Positions 15,982-24,278 of a stretch of 64,000 nucleotides of DNA are shown in pieces (position 1 is the stretch's first letter; each line of letters opens with the position of its first letter). The stretch covers positions 1 to 64,000 of the forward strand of contig NZ_MDJS01000004.1 in assembly GCF_001705515.1 (NCBI RefSeq). The letters run 5' to 3'. The position numbers and the translations under genes were made by a program. The notes beneath the pieces were generated by a model. It was not told the DNA's origin. It did not search any database and saw only the letters and a program-made list of their open reading frames with translations. This DNA comes from Mucilaginibacter sp. PPCGB 2223. GTDB taxonomy: Bacteria; Bacteroidota; Bacteroidia; Sphingobacteriales; Sphingobacteriaceae.

Positions 15982-17277
15982 TTACTTTTTAGCGTATTTA
16001 AAGTTTTTACCGATGAACTTTGCGTTCTCGCCTAATTCTTCTTCGATGCGCAGCAACTGGTTATATTTAGCGATCCTGTCCGAGCGTGAAGCCGAACCGG
16101 TTTTGATCTGGCCGCAATTTAACGCTACAGCTAAATCGGCTATGGTAGCGTCCTCAGTTTCGCCCGAGCGGTGGCTCATTACCGAAGTGTAGCCATGGGT
16201 CTGCGCTAAAGTAACCGCATCGATAGTTTCGGTTAAGCTGCCTATCTGGTTTACTTTTACCAGGATAGAGTTGGCAGTGTCGTTGTCAATACCCTGCTGC
16301 AGGCGTTTTACGTTGGTTACAAATAAATCGTCGCCAACCAATTGTACTTTATCGCCGATTTTTTCGGTCAGTAATTTCCAGCCGGCCCAGTCGTCCTCGG
16401 CCATACCGTCTTCGATCGAGATAACCGGGTATTTAGCAACCAGCGAGGCCAGGTAATCGGCCTGCTCGGCGCTGGTGCGGATAGCGCCTTTATCACCTTC
16501 AAATTTGGTATAGTCGTATTTACCGTCTTTGTAAAACTCAGATGAAGCACAGTCGAACGCAATGCAGATATCAACGCCCGGTTTGTAACCTGCTTTTTCG
16601 ATCGCTTTTAAAATGGTTTCAACACCATCTTCGGTACCTTCAAAAGTTGGTGCAAAACCGCCTTCGTCGCCCACTGCGGTCGACAGACCGCGATCATGTA
16701 ATATCTTTTTCAGGTTGTGGAACACTTCGGTACCCCAGCGCAGCGCTTCGCTGAACGAAGGCGCGCCAACCGGCATGATCATAAACTCCTGGAACGCGAT
16801 AGGCGCGTCAGAGTGCGAGCCACCGTTCACAATGTTCATCATCGGGATAGGCAAAGTGTTGGCATTAACGCCGCCAATGTAGCGGTACAATGGCTGGCGG
16901 CTTTCCTGCGCGGCAGCTTTGGCTACAGCCAGCGATACGCCCAGGATGGCATTGGCGCCGAGCTTACCTTTATTTTCCGAACCGTCGAGTTTGATCATCA
17001 GCTTATCGATAGCGTTTTGCTCGAAAACATCCAGGCCTTTCAGTTCTTTGGCAATTATATCGTTCACGTTGGCAACGGCTTTTAAAACACCTTTACCCAT
17101 GTATACTGCCTTGTCGTTATCACGCAGCTCAACAGCTTCGTGCACACCTGTCGATGCCCCCGATGGTACAGCAGCGCGGCCAAGGGCACCGTTTTCGGTT
17201 AAAACTTCAACTTCAATGGTCGGGTTGCCTCGCGAGTCGAGTATCTGGCGGGCGTGAACGTCGATTATAATGCTCAT
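15982..17277 (-). CDS. eno: Enolase
   Basis: 431 residues, the family length. It interconverts 2-phosphoglycerate and phosphoenolpyruvate with Mg2+ in glycolysis and gluconeogenesis. It opens with ARQILDSRGNPTIEVEV (residues 9-25). The segment AVGDEGGFAP, the Mg2+-binding SIEDGMAEDDW, the catalytic ILVKVNQIGSLTE and the C-terminal signature SHRSGETED are all intact. It is single-gene, with a terminator downstream and a promoter-like box upstream that is shared with glyA. Confidence 0.97.
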   Translation of the reverse strand: MSIIIDVHARQILDSRGNPTIEVEVLTENGALGRAAVPSGASTGVHEAVELRDNDKAVYMGKGVLKAVANVNDIIAKELKGLDVFEQNAIDKLMIKLDGSENKGKLGANAILGVSLAVAKAAAQESRQPLYRYIGGVNANTLPIPMMNIVNGGSHSDAPIAFQEFMIMPVGAPSFSEALRWGTEVFHNLKKILHDRGLSTAVGDEGGFAPTFEGTEDGVETILKAIEKAGYKPGVDICIAFDCASSEFYKDGKYDYTKFEGDKGAIRTSAEQADYLASLVAKYPVISIEDGMAEDDWAGWKLLTEKIGDKVQLVGDDLFVTNVKRLQQGIDNDTANSILVKVNQIGSLTETIDAVTLAQTHGYTSVMSHRSGETEDATIADLAVALNCGQIKTGSASRSDRIAKYNQLLRIEEELGENAKFIGKNFKYAKK

Positions 17278-17325
17278 AATATATGTTATCGGTTAAGGAA
17301 ATTCAAAAAACAAATTGACTTTTAC

Positions 17326-17340
17326 GGGCGCTAAATTAGC
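17326..17340 (-). promoter_or_regulatory. eno promoter box (TAATTTAG plus CGCCC)
   Basis: Minus-strand GCTAATTTAGCGCCC, 49 bases upstream of eno. TAATTTAG is a one-mismatch -7 box. The glyA upstream region has CTAACTTAGCGCCC at 55572-55585 in a similar place. No good -33 TTTG at 19 bp was seen for either gene. Confidence 0.45.
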
Positions 17341-17509
17341 AAAAAAATGCAATTAAAATACCCGAAACCCAAATGATAACAATTTTTTTGTGTACAATTT
17401 ACACTAAGGGAATTTTGAAGGATTTCGGATGTCGGATTTGTCATTTCGAATTTATTTTTTCTTCTAAAACGTACATTTCTTCATATATTCAATACCAAAG
17501 TACATCATT

Positions 17510-18058
17510 ATGCAACTGCACACACTTACTAGTAACATTTTTATTGTTAACGACTTTTGGTCGCCAAAGCAATGCGAAGACTTTATTGTGAAGAGCGAGG
17601 CTATCGGCTACGAGCCCGCAACTATCCAAACAGACATGGGCACGAGGCTTGTTACCACAGTTCGTAATAACAACCGTGTTATTTATAAAGACCACCAGCT
17701 TGCCGATACTCTTTGGCAGCAAATAGAGCCATTTGCCCCGTCACAGGTTGGCCATAGTAAGTCCATCGGGTTAAATGAACTTTTCCGGTTTTACAGGTAC
17801 GAGCCGGGGCAAAAATTTAGGCGGCACAGGGATCAAAGTTATATCCGGAACGATGCCGAGGCGAGCTACTATACGCTGATGATCTATCTGAATGAAAACT
17901 TCGAAGGCGGAGAAACGACTTTTAACGACCTGACCGTGCAACCCAAGCAAGGCTCAGCACTTGTATTTCTGCACAGCTTAGAGCACGAAGGTTCGGCTGT
18001 AACTCAAGGAATAAAGTATGTTCTACGGACGGATATTATGTTCCGGCTTGAAACTTAG
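17510..18058 (+). CDS. 2OG-Fe(II) oxygenase, prolyl 4-hydroxylase type
   Basis: 182 residues, the compact P4H alpha-like fold. The iron ligands are H106 and D108 (in FRRHRDQ) and H159 (LEHEG); R173 in KYVLRTD would bind 2-oxoglutarate. YEPGQKF before the HxD and GGETTF after it complete the family pattern. The likely reaction is hydroxylation of a proline or other residue in a protein, with 2OG and O2; the target is unknown. No signal peptide was seen, so it is cytoplasmic. It stands alone, divergent from eno. Confidence 0.88.
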   Translation: MQLHTLTSNIFIVNDFWSPKQCEDFIVKSEAIGYEPATIQTDMGTRLVTTVRNNNRVIYKDHQLADTLWQQIEPFAPSQVGHSKSIGLNELFRFYRYEPGQKFRRHRDQSYIRNDAEASYYTLMIYLNENFEGGETTFNDLTVQPKQGSALVFLHSLEHEGSAVTQGIKYVLRTDIMFRLET

Positions 18059-18096
18059 TCTTCGTATAGAGAGTGCTGACACGAGATTTGGGGTAT

Positions 18097-18180
18097 ATAA
18101 ATTCGAAATTGGACTTCGAAACGGCGAAGCCCTCTTGAGTTCCTTGAAAAAACAAATAATAGCTAAAAATCCAAAATCAA
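18097..18180 (+). repeat. Dispersed intergenic repeat, family B, copy 2
   Basis: AAATTCGAAATTGGACTTCG, ACGGCGAAGCCCTCTTGAG and an A-rich end with AAAATCCAAAATC match the minus strand of 4164-4265. This copy is about 18 bases shorter at the A-rich end. Both copies lie just after a gene stop. Confidence 0.7.
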
Positions 18181-18183
18181 ACA

Positions 18184-18204
18184 GGGCGGTCCCCTACGGG
18201 CCGA
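18184..18204 (-). repeat. Solo end of a family A repeat
   Basis: GGGCGGTCCCCTACGGGCCG resembles the first 20 bases of the family A copy at 32172 (GGGCGTTTCCCTACGGGTCG), with four differences. No other part of family A follows. It may be a decayed remnant. Confidence 0.4.
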
Positions 18205-18236
18205 CATCCAGCTATTTACAATAACTACTTACCATT

Positions 18237-19094
18237 TCACTGCACCGTCAACGCCCAGCTTTCCCTGATGCTGCCTATTTTGCGTGCCTGAATGGCCAGT
18301 TCTTCCAGTGCATATTGCGGGATATATTTTAACGATGACAACTGCCTAAAAACCGGATCTGCCTTTTTAAACAGTTTCAGTCCTTGTCCGGCAAAAAAAG
18401 CCTCGGCCTGCTCATAGCTGTCAAACTTCTTCTCCTCAATTTTATGCGACTCTAAAAAATGGCTAAACTGGTCGTTTTTTGAAATGGCGTAATCCTTTTT
18501 GATATAGATATCCGCAGTTATCCAGTAACCGCCCCGCTGGTTCAATACTTTTCGGATGATGCGGCAGAGTTGTATTTTCTCGGCAGTATCCAGGTACATC
18601 AGCAAACCTTCATTAACAATGTTAACCGGCCCGGCAGGTAATCTGGCAATGGTGTTGATAAAACTTTCCTCATCCAGCACATTCAACGGCATTAGCATAA
18701 GTTCACCTTTCAGGTTAAGCGACTGTTCGGTAACCAACTGATCGATCAAACTGCTTTTGGTTTCTATAACGCCCGGCAAATCGGTATCAACATAAGTTAC
18801 ATCCTGGTTAGTGATCGCCATCTGCAAGCCACGAAAAGAAAAGCCCGACGACATCTCCAAAATATTACGGCCACCTAAATTCTCCAGTAAATTATTTATC
18901 GATTTATAACGTGCCTCAAAGTGGATAAGCCGCTTTAAAAAAGTCTCGTCTGTTTCATTATTCTTATCCAGCGTAGTTGATGCCGGCCCATCCCAAATTA
19001 TCTTTGCAGCATCGGCTGCAAAAGGTATATCCGTCAGACTCTTCATCAGCAAAAGACCCTTGGCCGACGGACTGATGGAACTGTAATCGCGCAT
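18237..19094 (-). CDS. Leucine carboxyl methyltransferase-like SAM methyltransferase
   Basis: 285 residues. The SAM-binding core contains ILEMSSGFSFRGLQM (the E..G.G-type motif I) and VTYVDTDLPG (acidic end of strand 2), followed by VNIVNEGLLMYLD, the EG.LMYL hallmark of the LCM/PPM1 family (PF04072). Such enzymes methylate carboxyl groups on proteins or small molecules; the substrate is unknown. It begins 3 bases after the permease stop and is the last gene of an exporter operon, which suggests it modifies the exported compound or a related one. No other biosynthetic gene is present. Confidence 0.75.
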   Translation of the reverse strand: MRDYSSISPSAKGLLLMKSLTDIPFAADAAKIIWDGPASTTLDKNNETDETFLKRLIHFEARYKSINNLLENLGGRNILEMSSGFSFRGLQMAITNQDVTYVDTDLPGVIETKSSLIDQLVTEQSLNLKGELMLMPLNVLDEESFINTIARLPAGPVNIVNEGLLMYLDTAEKIQLCRIIRKVLNQRGGYWITADIYIKKDYAISKNDQFSHFLESHKIEEKKFDSYEQAEAFFAGQGLKLFKKADPVFRQLSSLKYIPQYALEELAIQARKIGSIRESWALTVQ

Positions 19095-19097
19095 TGC

Positions 19098-20234
19098 TTA
19101 CTCCCACTTAAATGTTTTAACCGCTACGGCGTAAATACCCACAAACCAGATACCCAATATCAGCAACTGGTGCGTCACATCGCCCAAGCCGGCGCCTTCA
19201 AAGGCAACCTCGCGCATGGCAGTATTTAAATAAGTTAAAGGCAGTATTTTACTGATGGATTGCAGCCACAAAGGGAAATTACTGGTCGAAAAAAAAGTAC
19301 CCGACAGTAAGAATTGTGGCATGGTAATAATATTCGATATCGGCGGTATACTGCTTTCGTTTTTGGCAATACCCGATATCACAAAGCCGAAACCCATAAA
19401 TATAATGAGCCCGATTGCCGCCAGCACCAACATGTTGAGTACTGTTATCACACCGTGTATCAGCGTAAAGCCAAAAGCATAATGCCCAACCAATATAATA
19501 AACACGGCCCCCAGTAACGAGAATACCAAACGTGCCAGCATTTCGCCTAAAACAATGCTGTATTTTTTAACGGGTGTGGCAAAAAAGCGCTTAATAACTA
19601 AGGTTATCCGCAAGCTTAAAAATACAAACGCAGTGCCAAAAACACCACTGCTCAACAATGAGAAGCCCAGCATGCCTGGTAGTAAAAAATCAATGTATTT
19701 ATATTTGCGGCCGGTAATAGTTGTTTCGTGTACTTCGGCAACAGAGGTGGCAGATGGGTTGGCCACCTTTTCAATTTCGTACATAATATTACTCAGTATC
19801 GACTTGAAAATTGCCCCGCTTCTTGCCGAAGAATTGGAATATTTTACATTTAATGTAGTATGCGATTGAGGTAAGCCTGGAACAGGCGGCATTACGGTCC
19901 AGTCATCACCGCTTTTCTTTATATCGATAATTGCGGCAACATCGCCTCGCGACAGGCTGATATTCATTTGCTCGGTTGATTGGTTAGTGATCAGATTTAT
20001 AACCTGAGCCTTTTTCAGAGCCATGTAAACAATGTTGTTTGTATCGCAGCCTTTTGCAACGGCTACGTCAACAGATCCGCCATTACCACCAATGTTGGCA
20101 AAAACAACAATAAATATCAATGGGAAAGCCAAACTGAATACCACCGCCGAAGGGCTGCGTAAAATTGCGCGAAAACTCGCCTTGGCAATAGCCATTGTTG
20201 CCCTGAAATTACTATATGGTTGTTGCTGGTTCAT
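19098..20234 (-). CDS. ABC-2 type exporter permease
   Basis: 378 residues. One membrane segment lies near the N-terminus (about 28-48), followed by a large extracytoplasmic domain (about 50-180) and five or so membrane segments to the C-terminus (from LLPGMLGFSLLSSGVFGTAF onward), the DrrB/NatB-type ABC-2 topology with an expanded first loop. It works with the ATPase encoded 73 bases upstream. The exported substrate is unknown. The methyltransferase gene starts 3 bases after its stop. Confidence 0.85.
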   Translation of the reverse strand: MNQQQPYSNFRATMAIAKASFRAILRSPSAVVFSLAFPLIFIVVFANIGGNGGSVDVAVAKGCDTNNIVYMALKKAQVINLITNQSTEQMNISLSRGDVAAIIDIKKSGDDWTVMPPVPGLPQSHTTLNVKYSNSSARSGAIFKSILSNIMYEIEKVANPSATSVAEVHETTITGRKYKYIDFLLPGMLGFSLLSSGVFGTAFVFLSLRITLVIKRFFATPVKKYSIVLGEMLARLVFSLLGAVFIILVGHYAFGFTLIHGVITVLNMLVLAAIGLIIFMGFGFVISGIAKNESSIPPISNIITMPQFLLSGTFFSTSNFPLWLQSISKILPLTYLNTAMREVAFEGAGLGDVTHQLLILGIWFVGIYAVAVKTFKWE

Positions 20235-20307
20235 TAGTTAATTGGTAAAATTAGTTCATTAGTTTTTTGTTCTGGCTCTTGATTCTTGCTTCCTGGGTCT
20301 TTGCAGT

Positions 20308-21075
20308 TTAAGATTCTGCCCTCAGATCCTTACCTGTTTTAGCGATAAACACATCCTCCAGGTTAGCCAGTTTCACTTCCTTTTTGCGTTCAAAGCCTGA
20401 AGCTACCAGTTCATCGATAAAGGCATCAGGGGTATTGATACCGATCACGTTGCCGCCATCCACAAAAGCTACACGGTCGCAAAGTACCTCGGCTTCATCC
20501 ATGTAATGGGTAGTAATCACTACCGTGGTACCGTTAGCGCGAATCTCTCTGATCAAATCCCACAGGTTACGGCGCGCCTGCGGGTCGAGGCCGGTAGTAG
20601 GCTCATCTAAAAACACAATCCGAGGGTTATTGATGAGTGTGGTTGCAATAGAGAAGCGTTGCTTCTGCCCGCCCGATAATTCCTTGTATTTTGCTTTAGC
20701 CTTATCGTTCAACCCTACTTTTTTAAGCATATCGGCAGCACTTACTTTTATCCCGTAAAGGCCGCTGAATAGCTCGATCAGTTCGGTTAGGTTTAGGTTA
20801 GGATAATATCCCGCCGCCTGCAATTGTACACCGATACGTTTTTTAATGCTGTCGGCATCGGTATCGATATCAAAGCCATCTACCATTACTTCGCCCGAAG
20901 TTTTGTCGCGCAGGGTTTCAATAATCTCGAGCGTGGTGGTTTTACCAGCGCCGTTAGGGCCGAGCAGGCCAAATATTTCGCCTTCGTAAACTTCAAAATC
21001 GATACCCTTAACGGCGGTAAAATCGCCGTACTTTTTAACCAGGTTTTTTACTGTAATAATAGGTTTGTCTGCCAT
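20308..21075 (-). CDS. ABC exporter ATP-binding protein
   Basis: 255 residues from the ATG at 21075; the frame runs further upstream but MADKPIITVKNLVKKYG is the canonical beginning. Walker A is GPNGAGKT (39-46), the signature is LSGGQKQRFSIA, Walker B is IVFLDEPTTGLDP and the switch His is in TTHYMDEAE. It is a CcmA/DrrA-type ATPase for an ABC-2 exporter. It is the first gene of the leftward unit ATPase-permease-methyltransferase. Confidence 0.92.
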   Translation of the reverse strand: MADKPIITVKNLVKKYGDFTAVKGIDFEVYEGEIFGLLGPNGAGKTTTLEIIETLRDKTSGEVMVDGFDIDTDADSIKKRIGVQLQAAGYYPNLNLTELIELFSGLYGIKVSAADMLKKVGLNDKAKAKYKELSGGQKQRFSIATTLINNPRIVFLDEPTTGLDPQARRNLWDLIREIRANGTTVVITTHYMDEAEVLCDRVAFVDGGNVIGINTPDAFIDELVASGFERKKEVKLANLEDVFIAKTGKDLRAES

Positions 21076-21235
21076 GCCGTAAACATCGTATACTTTGCGC
21101 AAATATCTATGAATTTTTCGGTGAACGGCGGCTTTTTTTAGGTAAAAGGTTTGTTGAAGAATAGTGAAGTAAAAAAGCACGGCATCTTTTAAGCCCGCGG
21201 CCAAAACAATTTTCACGCCCGGCCATTATACCATT

Positions 21236-21454
21236 ATGAACAAAGCTATCGGATTGGCGTTGATCGTCCTCGGCCTGATGATGCTGGTATGGACGGGGTT
21301 TACTTACACCAAAAAAGAAAAAGTAATTGATGCCGGGCCGATACAGATATCTGCCGACAGGCAAAAAACGGTAACATGGCCGCCATACGTTGGTGGGTTT
21401 TTACTCTTAGGCGGTATAGTTATCATTATTACATCGCGCAAGCAGAACGCCTGA
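21236..21454 (+). CDS. Small two-helix membrane protein, paralogue 1
   Basis: 72 residues: a membrane helix (about 3-23, GLALIVLGLMMLVWTGF), a charged loop, and a second helix (about 48-68, YVGGFLLLGGIVIIITS) with a basic tail. It is related along its whole length to the next plus-strand gene (MNKA.G..L...G..LM.W.GF ... W..Y.GGFLL.GGI.I...S). Function unknown; both may be local duplicates. It is divergent from the ABC operon. Confidence 0.75.
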   Translation: MNKAIGLALIVLGLMMLVWTGFTYTKKEKVIDAGPIQISADRQKTVTWPPYVGGFLLLGGIVIIITSRKQNA

Positions 21455-21603
21455 ATTATCCACCACATTACTTAGCTATAATATTACAATATTCTCTTCG
21501 TTTAATAAAAATTCAACGTATAATTTACGCTGATTGCTTATTATTATAAATGATATTTGTACCTTAAGCCAAACCTATTTTTCTACCTGTTTTTTGCTGA
21601 TGT

Positions 21604-21828
21604 ATGAATAAAGCTGCCGGTATAATACTGATCACTACAGGTATCGTATTGATGATATGGGCGGGGTTTGCTTCCCGTCCTACCGAAAAAGCTAAAAAAA
21701 AGAATATTACAGAAGTATATGAGGATGCCGATGGGTACATCAACTGGCCCTTATATACAGGCGGCTTTTTATTGGTTGGCGGTATCACCATCATGGTCAT
21801 GTCAAAAAAGGACGACGCGATCTGGTAA
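21604..21828 (+). CDS. Small two-helix membrane protein, paralogue 2
   Basis: 74 residues with the same layout as the gene at 21236: MNKAAGIILITTGIVLMIWA forms the first helix, then a Lys/Glu-rich loop and the helix YTGGFLLVGGITIMVMS. The 149-base spacing and separate AT-rich upstream region suggest its own promoter. Tandem duplication followed by divergence of the loop is the simplest explanation. Function unknown. Confidence 0.75.
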   Translation: MNKAAGIILITTGIVLMIWAGFASRPTEKAKKKNITEVYEDADGYINWPLYTGGFLLVGGITIMVMSKKDDAIW

Positions 21829-21845
21829 CACCCCGGCAGGATAAA

Positions 21846-22340
21846 TTAAAAATTTCTCTTAGCTACTTTTTCTTTTACCAGGTTTTCAAACTGATTTAAG
21901 CTCTGTTCATTTTCAAAATCGGCCATCGGTAAATAAAAAAAGTTCCGGCTGTTCGAGCTGAATAATATAAAATCGGCTTTACGTTTGATGGCTTTGTTAA
22001 TATTTACCCAACCTGTTTCCATCCTGATCGTTTCTCCGGTAAGTTTAATCCCCTCAGCCGAAAACTCGTAGCTTTTAGGCTCGTGCATAGCCGTTATTTT
22101 TTTATACTGCCTTTTTGCGCTAAAATAAATCAACAAGGGGAACGTAAGCGTAAATAAGGTGTAGAAGATGGCCAGGTAGGTGTAGGTATGATCGCCATCC
22201 CGGCTGATGATGGAAAGTACGATCATCACAATAATGAGCAATAGCATAAACCAGATTACCTTGCGCCTCAGCAGCATGTACAGGTTTACGTTGTAATAGG
22301 GTTTAAAACCCAGCTGTGTGTTTAAAATCAGGGGTTGCAT
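21846..22340 (-). CDS. YcxB-like membrane protein
   Basis: 164 residues. There are two adjacent membrane helices (about 30-48 and 55-75), then a soluble beta-rich C-terminal domain with YEFSAEGIKLTGE and WVNINKAIKRKADFILF, the arrangement of YcxB-like proteins. Function unknown. It is convergent with the small paralogue at 21604 and stands alone. The start codon at 22340 is the only ATG before the first helix. Confidence 0.7.
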   Translation of the reverse strand: MQPLILNTQLGFKPYYNVNLYMLLRRKVIWFMLLLIIVMIVLSIISRDGDHTYTYLAIFYTLFTLTFPLLIYFSAKRQYKKITAMHEPKSYEFSAEGIKLTGETIRMETGWVNINKAIKRKADFILFSSNSRNFFYLPMADFENEQSLNQFENLVKEKVAKRNF

Positions 22341-22463
22341 TGTTAGTTTTTTAATTAGGGAAACCGACCTAAGATAAAATTATTTTGCATCCCATGCAAT
22401 TATAAAATCATTATCTTTAGCCTGTTAACCTAATTAACACTACACGATTAAACCTGAATACTG

Positions 22464-22847
22464 ATGGAGATACTTCCACATGCGCTTAACTGGTTTGAGA
22501 TACCGGTAACGGATTTCGAACGCGCCAAAAAGTTTTACAGCGCCATTTATGACTATGAAATGCCCGAACAGCAATTCGGACCTAACCGCATGGGTTTCTT
22601 ATTGTTCGAACGCAATAAAGGCGGCATAGGAGGTGCCATTGTTAAGGGAGAAAACTATGTACCATCAGCTAACGGCGCGCGCATTTATCTGGCAGGCGGT
22701 AACGATTTGAGCGTAGTCCTCGATCGTGTTGAGAAAAGCGGCGGCAAGATTGTTTTCCCAAAAATACTGATCGGACCGGGCCTTGGATATATGGCCTATA
22801 TTAACGATACCGAAGGTAACATGCTGGGTTTATTTTCGCCGCATTAA
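22464..22847 (+). CDS. VOC family (glyoxalase-like) protein
   Basis: 127 residues with two beta-alpha-beta-beta-beta modules. The first module has WFEIPVTDFERAKKFYSAIY (residues 10-29), the second has IYLAGGNDLSVVLDRVEKSG and ends YINDTEGNMLGLFSPH. Members bind a divalent metal and act as lyases, dioxygenases or resistance proteins; this short form is the general stress/lactoylglutathione lyase-like group. Substrate unknown. It is monocistronic. Confidence 0.85.
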   Translation: MEILPHALNWFEIPVTDFERAKKFYSAIYDYEMPEQQFGPNRMGFLLFERNKGGIGGAIVKGENYVPSANGARIYLAGGNDLSVVLDRVEKSGGKIVFPKILIGPGLGYMAYINDTEGNMLGLFSPH

Positions 22848-22875
22848 AAAAATACTGTAACCTTATTTAAATTGC

Positions 22876-22902
22876 ATCGTCTTTGTATAAAAAAAAGACG
22901 AT
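22876..22902 (+). promoter_or_regulatory. Hairpin or operator just before the GIN-domain gene
   Basis: Perfect 9 bp inverted repeat ATCGTCTTT/AAAGACGAT with a 9-base A/T-rich loop, ending 6 bases before the ATG at 22909. The left arm contains TCTTTG, which could serve as part of a -7 box. No T-run follows, so it is unlikely to be a terminator; a repressor site or RNA hairpin controlling initiation fits better. Confidence 0.5.
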
Positions 22903-22908
22903 ACGATT

Positions 22909-23628
22909 ATGAAAAACCAATTGACCAGATTCTTTATCGTGGCTGTTGTACTGTTTACATCGGTGCAAATGGCTTTTAGCAAAAACTTTGCAGATCAAAC
23001 CCGCCCGGTTTCGGGATTTACCGGCATCGCCTCATCGGGTGCTTTTCATGTTTATGTAAAGATTGACGGTACCGAAAGCGTGAAAGTAAGCGCCGACGAT
23101 GCCATCATCGATAAAATTGAAACCGTTGTAGAAGGCGGAACCCTGAAAATACGCTTCAAACGCGACTGGAAATGGAATGACCACGACAACAAAAAAGCGG
23201 ATATTTATGTATCAGCTAAGTCATTATCTTCACTCGTAAACAGCGGCTCTGGAAGCATTAAGGTTGAGGGCGCTATCAGCGCGGCAACTTTTAAGGTTGT
23301 TTTAAGCGGCTCGGGAAGTATTACTACTGCTTCGGTGAAAGCTGATAAGATCGACGGCGCCATCAGTGGTTCGGGAAGTGTCAGTATCAATGGCGGCAAC
23401 ACCGCCGATGCCCATATCACCATCTCCGGCTCTGGTAGTTTTGATGCCAAAGGGGTAAAAACCCAGACGACCAAAGTAACCATATCCGGTTCGGGCAATG
23501 TCTATATCGGCGCCGAAAAAGAACTATCAGCCAGCCTCATCGGCTCGGGCTCGGTACGTTATACCGGCAACGCCGAAGTACATACCACAAAACTGGGCTC
23601 GGGCTCGGTTACCAAGGCAAACTACTGA
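22909..23628 (+). CDS. Head GIN domain (DUF2807) secreted protein
   Basis: 239 residues with a signal peptide ending near MAFSK (residue 25). The mature part is a right-handed beta-helix of the DUF2807 putative auto-transporter adhesin type: the opening F.GI.SSGAF.V is followed by six or more GSGS turns (SGSGSIKV, SGSGSITT, SGSGSVSI and so on, about residues 108-238). It is probably exported to the periplasm or surface; biological role unknown. A terminator follows, and an inverted repeat abuts the start codon. Confidence 0.88.
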   Translation: MKNQLTRFFIVAVVLFTSVQMAFSKNFADQTRPVSGFTGIASSGAFHVYVKIDGTESVKVSADDAIIDKIETVVEGGTLKIRFKRDWKWNDHDNKKADIYVSAKSLSSLVNSGSGSIKVEGAISAATFKVVLSGSGSITTASVKADKIDGAISGSGSVSINGGNTADAHITISGSGSFDAKGVKTQTTKVTISGSGNVYIGAEKELSASLIGSGSVRYTGNAEVHTTKLGSGSVTKANY

Positions 23629-23644
23629 AAAAGCTGTAGGCACG

Positions 23645-23680
23645 AAGCCGGGAATTGATAAGCTCAATTCCCGGCTTTTT
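23645..23680 (+). terminator. Terminator of the GIN-domain gene
   Basis: 13 bp perfect stem AAGCCGGGAATTG/CAATTCCCGGCTT, 7-base loop, then T5. It ends one base before the convergent neighbour's stop. Confidence 0.9.
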
Positions 23681-23681
23681 G

Positions 23682-24065
23682 TTATTCGGCTACATCAACT
23701 TTAACAAAGGTTGGCTTGTTGAATTGCGCCTTGTTGCGGAGTTTGAAAAACACGGTCAGGTTTAAAAAGTGCATAGCGCCGAGTATCAGGATTATCCAGC
23801 CCAATTTGTGGCTCAGTACTTCTAATACTACCTGCGGATCGCCTATCTTATCTTCTTCTTTCATAGCTAAGCTCATATAGCCGATGTTCACCAGGTAAAA
23901 GCCTACTACCAGCAAACGGTTAACAGAATCGGCCAGTTGCGTATTGCCGTGAAAAATATCGACCAGGAAGATCCGGCCGTTCTTAAATAAAACTTTGGCT
24001 ACCCAAATAGTCAATGCAATGCTGATGGCCAGGTAAAATACATAAGTCCAGATAAAGTAGTTCAT
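23682..24065 (-). CDS. Conserved multi-pass membrane protein of unknown function
   Basis: 127 residues with three membrane segments: about 4-25 (FIWTYVFYLAISIALTIWV), 48-68 (LLVVGFYLVNIGYMSLAM) and 88-108 (LGWIILILGAMHFLNLTVFF). The segments carry few charges, and a short polar loop lies between each. The name is not known to me. It is convergent with the GIN gene and monocistronic; the 213-base gap before it (to sprA) shows only an AT-rich stretch with CAATGA-type words. Confidence 0.7.
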   Translation of the reverse strand: MNYFIWTYVFYLAISIALTIWVAKVLFKNGRIFLVDIFHGNTQLADSVNRLLVVGFYLVNIGYMSLAMKEEDKIGDPQVVLEVLSHKLGWIILILGAMHFLNLTVFFKLRNKAQFNKPTFVKVDVAE

Positions 24066-24278
24066 GATGTTTGATTTTAGTTGTTAGTAAATATTGTATT
24101 TTCAATAAATTATGAAATATAAGATTAAAAAAGATGGACCAGCTCTCAGATCCACATCACAAAGGTAGAACAATTTTTAAACTTTCAAAAATTATTGAAA
24201 ATAAAAAATACAAATAGCACTTCTTCCTATTTTTCTATAAAACCAATGATCAAATGACCAATGGCTCAATGATTAAAT

